From positions 7,276,429-7,340,428 of the forward strand of contig CM034601.1 in NCBI GenBank assembly GCA_020091685.1: a stretch of DNA of 64,000 nt, read 5' to 3'. Shown one piece after another: positions 15,501 through 27,500 of this stretch (position 1 is the first letter of the stretch; the number at the start of each line of letters is the position of its first letter). A program made the position numbers and the translations under genes. The notes below the pieces were generated by a model. It searched no databases. It was not told the DNA's origin and saw only the letters and a program-made list of their open reading frames with translations. This DNA comes from Lutjanus erythropterus (lineage: Eukaryota > Chordata > Actinopteri > Lutjaniformes > Lutjanidae).

Positions 15501-18500
15501 GAAAAAATGCTTTTGAAGTTATTTCTGACAAATATTGTGACTGCGATATGATTCATGATTAGCTGGAGTGATTATTTTTGCATCCCAATTTTCTTTTTCA
15601 CTGTAAAAAATAAAAATAAAATAAAAATCTTGATGATATGACATTTGTTGGGGTCTGTATCACAAAACATGCTTTTTTACATAATGAGAGTCAGAGCATC
15701 TCTGCAGCACTACAGTACTTCTCAAAAGAAACTGGTGCTGTTGAGAGGCCAATAAAAGTAACAAATCAAAAGTTAAGCTTCGGGTCTTTTGCAGAAAATT
15801 CTTGTTTTACTATGTGAAAACCCCTCTCTGTCATATCCTAAAATATACAGCTGTAGCTCCGGCCTGTGCAGGCCTGTAAACCTCAGCTTACAGCTGCAGG
15901 CAGAGCTGCAGATTTAAGTGTAAGTAATGTGTCGTGCAATCACTGAAGAGGCTGACTGACTAACAATAATGGCGTGTCACCATAATAAGACAGATCAGAG
16001 CGGAGGGTAAATCTTTCCCTGAAGGTTTTTGCTGCAGTCCACATTTTTAAAACTTGTCCTCCAACTTTTTTTCGCCTTTGATCTTCCATGTTCATGAGGG
16101 AGATAATTGGCTGGGAACAAATAAAATGCAATTCGATCCGGTGTTTGTTACTGAATTCCAGGTTTGACTCAAGAAAATTTGGTCTTTGGTGCAACCGGGA
16201 AGTACAAAACACACCGAGTCTGAGCTTGAGAAGAATCAGTCAGTCAAAGCCGGTTTTGGGTTTTGTTATTTTAGCATGGTTTCTACTCTGACACTGATCA
16301 CTGATTCTCATTGTTAATCAATCATGTTGCGTTGGCCTTGTCACTGTTGTCAAAATGCTGTGAAAAGGAATTTAATTCCAACAATAACAAAACATGAAAA
16401 ACATTGTTGTAATGTTGTTGTGCTGCAAGACCAAACTTGTGATTTTGGATTCTTAAACTGTGATCTCCCAGGTCATTTACCATTTCTAAGGGGCGTTATT
16501 AACGGTTGCAGACTAAAATGCCTCTGACAACTGGACATACCTACAGCCAATCAGAACAGTGCAACATGTGACCTTGTGCTTGGCCCCTTTTCAGGCAAGA
16601 AAGAAATGGTGGCCCGGTCACAAACTTTCTCAAGTTACAGCTAAACCTTGTACTAAAATGTGTTTCTTTGAGGCGAGTAATAGAAAATGCTGTAACAAGG
16701 GCAGGAATTGCCACCTACCCCCTCAGTTTGGCTTCATGCCCCTCAAAAAATTCAGTGCATTTACACCAAAACTGCCTGGAATTCTCAGTTCTAGGAACTT
16801 CTCCTCAAGGAACTAAAAGGTTCCCGCAGCACAGTATCATCTGTTTCCACCTTGTTAAATTTTATACAAATTAGTCCAATGATGTGTGGAAAAGCAGTAC
16901 AAGTAACTGCACTACACCTCCAGTCCAGTAGGTGGCAATAAGAAGAAGGTGACAACTATACAACAACGATGACGCCATATAGAGCAACGGACAGGCCGGC
17001 ATCATGATTTGTGTGACAGTGCTGCAGTTAGCCTGTTAGTACGGACCTGGACTTGATGCTCCGCCCACACTGCCCCTGCTGATTTTGTCGTTTTCACTCA
17101 GGCTCTTTACTGTCAACACAGTTTGTAGACACCAGTGTCTTTTGTTGGGATTCTGATTGGGCAACACCAAAAGAAACATGCACAAAACCAGTGTAGGGTT
17201 ACATTTCGATCCCGGTACGAACTGCTAGAAAACCAACAGGATGAGCGTCTGAATATGGACACAAGTGTCGACGTGATATAAACTTTCTTTGATCATTAAG
17301 CCTGATGTTATTCTACAAATCTGTGATTTACACTGCAGACCGGAGTCTCTGTTAACGGTGACAAACAGCTAGCTTCTCACAATGATGAGCTTGTATCTCA
17401 AAATAATGATACGCTTTCTGGTTATTATTTAATTACTATTTTGAGAAAGTTTCTCATTATTTTAAGATAATAACTCATTATGTTGAGGTAGTAACTCATT
17501 ATATATTGCACACTATTTAGTGTGACGTCTTTATATAGACCAACATCTGACTGACTTACAGTGTCCCTGTACTTTGTGTCAACAAATTAGGAAACACTTG
17601 ACCCTGGTGCGTTGTGCTGACTGACAGTCCTTTCTTCATCAGGATTCAGGACATTTAGGGAAAAATTTATCTGAAAAGGAGGGGGGGGGGGGCAAATTTA
17701 TCTGTCAGACCAAATGAAACATGACTTTTCAGATTTGTCTGGTTCCCAGGTTACGACTCTGTAAGCCTCTGGCACAACTCAGATCTACAAATAACTATGA
17801 CTTTGATCTTAGAAGAAATCAAAGCTGTTTTTTGGTTTTGTTATTTCACCGCACCTTCCACTCAGATACCGATCACTGATCATCACTGTTAATCAATCAT
17901 GCTGTTGTGAAAATACCATGAAACCAAAAACGAAATATGACTAGATGATGTTGTAACATTGTTGTGATAACACAAGACTGAACTTGTGGTTTTGGATTCT
18001 CTAACTACGTGTCTCAATATATCAGGTTAATTGGTCTGAGCAATTTTTTTTAAAGACAAACAATCAGTTGCTATTTTAGCAACAATTCTGATGTGTCTCG
18101 CCTCGTATAGGGTCATATAGTTTAGTAATTAATGTTACACAACAGTGTTTGTATTGTAACGTATTTCAAGGATAAAAAGAAAGCGAGAGTGACTGAGCGA
18201 CTCCTTCATGAAAAAAAGCAGAATATTGAGTACCCGACCAGTCTGATGAGGTCTGTATGGTTATTATGGTTGCCTGGTATCATTTCCAGGTAATTTAATG
18301 AAGACAAACACAGCGAGCGGCCGTGATAAATCGTGCTGCGCTCTTGAGTGGCTGCAAGCTGCAATTTTATCAACATATCCTGCAGCCTTCAGGTCGAACT
18401 GAAGGAGAAGCGTTTCATGCAGCTTAAAGCAGCGTTAGGTATGTAAAAATACTCCTTCATTTTGGCAACCTTACATGTTGGCAGGAATGCGCCACACTGT

Positions 18501-21500
18501 GCAGCTTACAGGCCGTAAGAAGATTATCATTTTGTGATTTGAATAGCTTTACCTTTGTGAAGTAACAACGACAACAACACATTATCTGTTCAGCAATTTG
18601 TCCATAACCCCACCCCTTTTTACAGTCATCATCAGGCAGTCGTCCAAATCTCCATGTAGCTGCCACAGGGTGTGTGTGTTACATGACATGAATTCTCTCA
18701 CCTGTTCTTGATGCGAGTCTACTCTTTACATTTTCTCGAGGAAATTAATTTGGCGTTTCGTGATCATACTTCATATTCTGACACGTTTTATTTCCTTGGC
18801 ACCCTGCGTAACCTCCTGACCTCATAAAGCACTATGACTGTCAATAAAGGTGAGTAAAACTTGAGTCAGTGCACACACCCCTCAGTCAGTTTGAGGTGTG
18901 TGCATGTTTGCATTTATAATATGAGTCTAGGTTTTATCAGAGTTTAGCTTGTGTGTGCAGCTTGTCCTCACTCTGCAGAGCAATAATCAGGAAGTGACTG
19001 TCTGTCAGTCATCAAACAGCAGAGCCTCCCTGACACTTAACTTCTCCACCCATGAATGCAAATACACATTTTTAACACTTTGGCTCCACCGGCTTCACCT
19101 GTGGGCCTTTTTTTTATTACAAAGGCCTGTTATGAGACGAGAAACTTCTAAACGCTCTTCAAGCAGCAAAAGTTCCCAAGGTTAGAAAATATGAAAAACT
19201 GAACTGGCCCTCAATATAGCTTCTAATATCAGGAGAATATGAATGAATGCATAAATAGAAACATAAATCAAATCATGACCAGGCTGAGAAATACTCCATC
19301 TGCATTCATATAGGAAAACGCAGTCGGGTGTGGCCATTATTTCTCCCTGAAATCGAGTTTCAACTGACTTTATCTTCACCAGACAATGTCATCAAAGGAG
19401 AGCCTTAAAACAGATTATCATTGTCTTGAGTCGGACGATCTAAATTATTTTCTGAAGATGCAGCTGACACAAGACTGAAGACATACTGAATGAGCCGGAG
19501 CGAAAACAGATTAGAGGAGGCGGTGACTCCAGCACAGGGTGTAATTACAGGATGCCTTTTTTTAAGAGGGTAAAATACCTTTTTGCAGCTGCAACTGTCC
19601 ATAGCAGCACATCTCTTATCTTCCTACACCTCTACCGTACAACTGTAGGTAACACACTGACTAACCACACTTCTAAAACTACCCCTTTAAAATTTTATAC
19701 ACTAAATTAAATGAAAAGATAAAACAGTTCCATCCTGCAGTCCTAAAGTAACAACAATGCTGCCGAGATGAGAGACAAAAATCTGGGAGGACACCTGACA
19801 TGGTGGGTGTTTTCTTCTCACCAAAGACTGTCACATAAACTTATGAATAAATTACATGTAAACACTAAATGATTTTCTCAGGTCTTGCCAAGACAAACAG
19901 CTTCAGAGCGTCATCACCACCGTTGTAAATCAGAGAACCTGTCTGTTTTGACAACAGCCATGTGCATGACGCTGCAGGTTCAAGTCAAAAGGAATGCACC
20001 CACCCACAGCAGAGAGCCTGTGGGACACACCCCAATGAAACACCCGCTGTGAGTGGCTCGTCGGTGTTGCGACAGTTGAAGGTGCTGTGATTATGAACAA
20101 AGCGCTGTTGTAACTGTGAATGTGGAAGCAGGGCGTAGCTGAACATAAAGAGAGCAGAGAGCATGCATGTGCAGCAAATATTCCCAGGTGTACTGAGAAG
20201 GTTTAAAAAAATAAATAAAAAGACAGTAGTACTACAGTTCTGCTACTGTAGTTTCACACACCGACACATTCCCATGTCGAGGATTCATGCTGATGGGTGT
20301 GTCTGCAGGGAGCCGACAGATGGACTCCACACCGCCTCTACAGTTTTCCTTCTTTTTGTCTCTTAAAAAGCTCCTGCTGAAAGGATGTCCTTCAAACCGT
20401 GAATACAAACCACGCTGCAAGCTGTGATTTTACCAAAACTGAGAACACAGACACTGTGGTTTCTCAGCACTCATCTGAAATGCAAAGTGCAGAGAAGTAA
20501 AAAGAGCTCATCTTGAGCGGGAGTACCAGGAAGCACGGATTCCTTAATTTTCAAGTCAAAAAACGTCTAAAAGACAAGTTCTGTGAACATCAGATCTTTT
20601 CAACATTAAAATGTTTGATGTGTTAGAGGCAGAGAACTACTTCAGTAAGTATCTGCAGGTCAACAAACTTGAACTTGACTTGTACCTCAGCTGCATTTGG
20701 TAAAAATGTCAACTTTTGAATGAGGAAAAATTTACTCAACACTGAGGATGTGTGTCCTTGTGTGGATGCTTGGGTTTAGACAACCTTCAATAATGGAGAA
20801 GTGAGTCAAACTCAGTTATCATCTCGGCACAAATGTCAACAGATTTCAAACTATTCTCACCCATATACTTTGACACTCTTTTAAATGATCAGAAAATGCT
20901 GTACACATCAGATTTATTATTTAATGAAAGATACCAGATTGTGGACTTTTTAATTGTCACAATATCGTATCTTGATTTTTTGGTATCGTTACACGTTGTT
21001 GTCTATCAAATGCTTTTTCTCCTCTTCCACGGTCGCAGCACACACGCTGGACTAGACTGCAATGCAGATGCAGAACTCCTCCCTCTTCTCGTCTCTTATC
21101 AGTCTGAGTGATGTCTTCAGAGAGCGGGATTACCTACAACTTGTTGCCACAAGTTAAAAACTCATTTGCTTGTCAGTACGCTGTGTTTGGCGAGGTCACG
21201 ACCTTATGTGCCTGTCAGTGGGGTTTCGATTTGAAGTCAGGATTTTTGTTTTTGTTGAGATTACATGTTTGCTTCTTTATGCTTATCCCCGACTCTATTT
21301 TGTCTCTATTATTTCTATGATTGATTATGAATTAATTTGAGTGAATTGAGAAAATACTAACTAAACTGAAGTAAGGCGAGACATAACAAGGCTTTTGCTC
21401 CAGTAGGTTTACACTGGGATGAAGGACATACTTGTGTGGCTGCCAGACTTCTTCTTTACCGAGGGTTTCATCAGTGAGTTTTGTGTGTATTGCGTATGTG

Positions 21501-24500
21501 TGTGTGCGTGTGTGTGTGCTTACCTCCTCCTCAGCACTTGGCTCGGGGCTCTTGATTGGACTGGGCGACTGGCTGAACACTGAAGACTGCCCGCTGATGC
21601 TCTGAAGTAACAGACAAACAAAGGAGAAAGAGAACAAACTGTCAGATTTGAACAGGCAACAATAAACCTCACAACCTCACAATGCACACAACGCATGGTG
21701 TCAGTTTCATCCTTAAGTAGCTTGAGAAAATGTTTGAAAACCAATTAAATTAGAGTTTAAAAACGTTTGCTTTGACTCACAACTTTAAAGTCAGTAATCA
21801 GCAACAGCTAAACCTGTCAGTCTTCACTACCTGGTAAAACTGATCGACCGTATTCGTTGCTCACTTGAATCACTTAAGAGACTGAAACTTTCTCTGACAG
21901 ACAGTTAACTTGCACTTGTCTTAGATGACATAAGACTTGACTTGGAGCTAAAAGCAGCTCTGGATGTTTCAGATTGTTCCTTTAAGCACCAAACGGCGGC
22001 GCAACAAAGAATGTCACTGTCAGCGACTCCAACACTCAGATCTGATTAGCGTTTGTCTTTCAGCTTCTCCTTTACTCATCACAGCAAAGAAACTCTCAGT
22101 TCGATGCGTCGGTACGAAGCCCCAAGTTTAACTTGCACTAAGCTGTCAAGAAGTCTCTGTCAGCAAAGAAGTTTCTGGCACATCTGTTGTAGAAGGTTCC
22201 CACGCATTAACAGGGACAGAATGTCAAAACTTTAACATAACTTTTCAAGGACCCGTGACAAAATTTACACACACTTTCACAACCTGTGAGCACACAAACA
22301 GAACGTGTGTGTCTGTCACATCGTTCATTATCGCTCTACTCCCATGATTTCATCAATCCAGCTGACTCACAAGGTAACCTGATTTGGGCAGCAGGACTGA
22401 TTACCACGTTCTCACATGGGAGCAACAGTTGGTGGCGGTAATGCACATCTAAGCTGGTCTGCAAACCAACTTAGTGTAAGATAGCGATCAAAAAATATGG
22501 AGGAGCAAAGTGAAATTGACGAGACAGACTTTGAAGAGACAGAGCAAACCATGCTGGTAATTATTTGCACCTATAAACAAACCCTTCAACATTTCAAATC
22601 AGGGGTGTAATGATTCACTCATGCATCCGGTGCATCGGGCTTTAATGTGTAAGATACAAATGTAGGACGTGTAAGATGTGCATTGTATTGGTAAAAAACT
22701 GAACGTGAAACAGACAAGTAAAATCGATGTAGCACTTAACGTATCAATACATCTCATCAGGACACGCATATGTTTAATTTTTGGCATCAATGAACTTTCC
22801 TCTGTTTTCTCTCTCCCCTTTGCCTCTGCCTGCACCGCTCTCGCTGGACGTCTGCTGCCTCGCTCAAACAAAACAAGCGCTCCCCCCTCCCTCTCCTGGG
22901 TCTCCTCCTCGTTTCCTGAAAACAGACGGCGCTAAAAACAGACAGTGCGCCACAGGTCTCCTGACCCACAGAGATGTCATGTCTCTGGGAAAGCAGGTGA
23001 CACGCAGACGTAAAAATATCAGGATCTCTTTTTGCAACTAATAGTACCCTACACATACAGCATCAACTATGATGTCGTATTGCATCGTGACAGAGCTGAA
23101 TCGTATCGTACCAAAAATGCTATTGCGATTTAAAAATTTCTAAGATGTATCTTATCTTTGATATGTATCAAGATATGAATCGAAGCGTCTCAGTCAGTGA
23201 GACACACACCCCTGCTTGAAATGATTGTTCCCATTTCGAATCTTATTCCTTTTATTTTGAAAGAATGTTCCAAATAGAAGAAAAAATAATAAAATGTGAT
23301 TTAAGTTCGGTACAGTGTGGCTATTTTAAACCAGCATTAGTTGGGAAACCAAACTGTCCCGCTGCAAATAAAAAACAAATACTTTGCCCTTTACAAATGT
23401 GCTATGTGTATTTAGCCTGGTATTTTACACAGTTTAAAGAGAATAGAGAAGAGGATGTCGGTACTTGTCCTTCTGCTCCGATGTCACTCTGAAGGCATCA
23501 GCAAAATCGAAAATTGAATCAGAGCCAATAACAGTCGAAATTCATTCAGATGAGGTAAGGTGAGTATTAGTGTGGTCTGCCAAGTCAAAATGCACCATGA
23601 AGCAATCGAGCAAAGCAAAATCCAAAACAGTGGTTGACAATGTTTAATACACAGCACCTGCTCAACTGAATCTCATTTTCATAATTTAGTCTTTTAATTA
23701 CTTTTCTACTGATTAACAAATAAAATCATAATATAGAACAGAATATGTCCATCCTTGCTTTTTTTTGTCTGACAAATTAAAACCCCGAAAGCCTGAAAAA
23801 CAAATCAAGTCCAATAACTGAAAATAAGCAAAAGTTTGGTATTTTTGTTTGATAAATGACCAACAGACACTCAACAATTCAGCCTAATACTGCTGTCTGA
23901 CATAGCCTCAGACTACAACAAATACATTTTTTTAAAAAGTCTGTCCAAAGGTATTTAATCTCTGTAACCAAATCACACACATTTAGTCCTAACCTAAAAT
24001 AACCTAAAGGATCCCCTCCAGCCAATCAAAATGAAGTATTCTCGCAGGGTATGGTAGAATTCATAAACAGTTTAAATAAATCAGAGGAATTTTTTGTCAC
24101 CAAGACGTGAGGAAACCTGCTGTCTAACCTCTGATCAGTGCAATCTAATTGAGCAAAGGTGATCCGACCAGGTGGAAGAATGTGTTTGTCTTCAAATGCG
24201 AGGGTGTGCCGCTTCAGCACAGTCAGACCGGGCGTGGCGCCGCTTTCCTATCAAATACGCCATGCGAATTCAGCTCAGGGTGCAGCGACTCAAACAGCAG
24301 AATTAACGTGATCGATCAGGATGAAAAGCAGCCAAAGGGAAGGCGGAGGGGGAACAGTGACACACTCTGCTGCAGACAGAGATCAGATAAAACCAGGAGC
24401 TGAGGAGAGAAAACTTTTATCAAAGAGACAGAGGAGGACGATGTGGGAGAGCAGATATTATTCAAAATGTTTCCGGCCTACAGCGAGTGTAAACCTTTCT

Positions 24501-27500
24501 TTCGAAGGCCAAGTCATTCAGGAAGCGATCACTTATCAGGGCAGAGAGGGAAGAGTTTTTCGGGCAGGACCGAGGAAAGCACAGAACCGGCACCTCGTAA
24601 AAAGTCATCAGTGAGGAGGAAGAGTCAGGTTAACCAAAGGTGTGATTAAGCACAGTAACAGGTGATAAACTCTGAGGCCTGCAGCTCAGTTTACTGATTT
24701 GATCTGTTAATTAGTTGGTCCTTTGGCAAAGGACAGGATCGGCAAAAGTTTCAAAATGCTTCAGCGAATGTGAGCAGGAGGGAAATGTTGGAAAAAACAT
24801 TTATGTCAATATGGCGCTTTAGTTTCAGAATTAATACCAAAAGCACTGAGGAATATGAGAATGTTTTTTTTCTGTAAAAGCTGTTTTTCTACTCAACAAA
24901 ATAAGCTTAAACGGATAGTTTGGGTTGTCTTATCTACAGTAGATGGCAGTCGGCACGTCCCCAGTTTAGAGACGCAGCAGCAGCACTGGTGTAGGAAGCC
25001 ACCAGGGATGTTAATAATTTAATCGCAGTTAAGAATTTCACCAATTAAAAATGTATTAAACACTAATTTATTGATAGTACAGAAAAGGCAGGAACTGTGC
25101 CATATTAGACATTGTTTTGTGTGACAGAGCCAGCTGCTGAATGAGGAAACTTAAAGGGATAGTTCACCCAAAAATGAAAATTCAGTCATTATCTACTCAT
25201 CCTCACGCTGACTGAAGGTCGGGTTTAGTTTTTCAGTCCGCAAAACACGGCTGGAGTTTCACAGGAAAACAGCATTGCAGAATCTCCCAAACAATTTAAG
25301 TGAAAGTGACCAGTTTTAAAACAAAAAAAATCTAAATGCCTCAATACTACTCATCTGGCGTAATTCAAGTCTCCTGAAGCTCTGACATGCCTTTCACCAT
25401 CACACCACACACACCCAGTTCAGACAGTGTGCACACATGTGAACGTGGCTTCAAGCTAAGGATCTACAGTGAAGATTCAGGCTAAAAACATGATGTAAAT
25501 AATATTTTTTTAGTCCACTTGGCATGTCAGGGCTTTAGGAGACTTGGGTCACACCAGACGATCAGTATGGAGGCATTTCATGTTTTCTTTTCGCCTCTTT
25601 TTTTACATTTGAAAACTGGTCACCATTCACTTAAATTATTAAACTCCAGCAGTGTTTCATGGACTAAAAAACAAAACCCGACCTTCAATCGTCATGAAAG
25701 TGAGTAGATAAAGAATTTTCCATTTTTAGTGAACAATTCCTTTAAATTTAAAATTAGAGAAAAAATGAGAAAACATGAAAATAAAGGAAAAATGAAGAAA
25801 AAGTGCATTTTTCAACTATCAGTTGTGCAACTCTAGAAGCTTAGCAGTGTACTGCTGTGTACTCACTCACTATATTTAGAATATTTTCTGTTTTACCTTG
25901 CCATCAGTCAGCCTTTTTCTATGGGCAACTGCAGTTATATAATCCAAATATTGCTCTCTACAAAGCGACCAGACTCCACTGACAAAAACAGTCATTTTAC
26001 CCCAGAGAACACAGGAGCTGCTCTTCTGCCTCTGCTTCATTTGTTTAGGTTGTTTGTGTGTTTATGTGCGACTCTGGTGTCTTAAAGGGTTAGCTCAGAC
26101 TTAGTTTGTCTGCCGAGTAGACCGCCATCTACTGTAGGTACATCACTGACTATGGATCTGAACTATCCCTTTAACTTGTCAACTGCATCACGCGGCCATG
26201 TAAGAAATTTGCCAAGACAAATAGAGTCATTAGCAAAGTTTGACTTAAATCAGGAACATTTGATTAAGTAAACAAGCCTGAGAATCTGAACAGGTTTTCG
26301 GTGCCAACTTGAGATGCTTGACAGCTGCAGACAACAGGCACAATTCCATCAGTATCTAAAAACTATTGAGGTCTGATGCGCGGTCCAGTCTGCAGATCAC
26401 TGTTGTATTTTTCTTTTTTTTTTTTTGAAGATTACTTATTGGTATGTTTAGCCTTTTATTGAAAGCAATTAATCTGCCAATCATTTTCTCTACTAATCGG
26501 TTTGTCTGCAAATTAGTGAAAAATGCCCGTTGGACCAGGACCAGGTCGCATCTTCAAACGTCTCGTTTTGTCCGATCAACAGACCACAGCCCAACGATAT
26601 TCATGTACGACAACAAGAAGTCTCGAATCCTGACATGTGAACCAATCAGATTGAAAAGATGCTCGCCTGGTTGGACAAGTGAGTCAGACATCTTCTTGCC
26701 CGAAGTCAATTTTTACTTGCCCCTGCTCAAAGGCTTAAGTTAATCACCATGTTTAATCCAGGGCTTCAATATCTATCAAATGTCAAAGAAAGTGAAAAAT
26801 GTCCATCTGGCAATATTTAGTTTAATATGATATTAAATGGAGAAAAGCATGAAATCTCCATAATTTAGAGGCTAAAAACAGCACTTTTGCATTACAAATT
26901 ACCTTGAATATTTTGATTATCAATTAATCGTTAAAAAGCTTACATATTTTTTACCACTGGCTCGGTCAGTTGCTCGACGTGGCGTTTTACTTGCCCCAGG
27001 CAAGTGTGCAAACCACACTGTTGAGCCCTGAAAAGTGAAAACTATAGAAACTATTGTTAACTACTACGTTCCTGTGGCTGCATGACTGCTTGACTCCTTT
27101 CTCAGGTGTAATATGTCCTGCAAGCATTTTCTCCTTGATGTAGTAAAAATGTCACTGGTGGCACAGAAACATCAGCTGAGCCTCCTGTCACATCCACCTA
27201 CAGTGTTTACCTCTAATCGCAGGCTGCGAAAATTCAAAGCACGGTGTCAGAATTAATAAGTCATCGCTGTGTGTGAAAACACGCTTACGCTGCTGATGTT
27301 CCTCTGACAGCTGCGAAATGGTTCATTCTGTTTACATCACAGCACGCGACAACTGAAACCGACTGAGTGACAAACTAATGAACTACACAAGATATTTAAC
27401 AGCGCAGCCAAGATGCAGTTTGAGATAAATGCTGTCATTTTACTACTGTTTACAAGCTGTAACACCACCATGATACAGATTTTTTTTACGTGCATGACCT

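Larger units (their letters stand above)
1386..21523 (-). other. Intron 2 of the pof1b-like gene, about 20 kb, repeat-rich
   Basis: No further coding exon is needed, because both flanking exons are phase 0, and none was recognised. It carries many of the interspersed repeats listed separately (1944-2517, 4560-5035, 7534-7873, 8090-8836, 9955-10370, 12230-12475, 14935-15310, 15484-15760), microsatellites, and a duplicated segment (16252-16490 and 17823-18045). The rest is unassigned non-coding DNA. Confidence 0.6.

Noticed and set aside
22599..23056. Overlapping open frames on both strands
   Set aside because: They lie inside the hAT-like miniature element and match no protein family I recognise.
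24149..24649. Three overlapping plus-strand frames that could be a small gene
   Set aside because: No conserved block, no splice partners, and the frames overlap each other in an intron of the pof1b-like gene.
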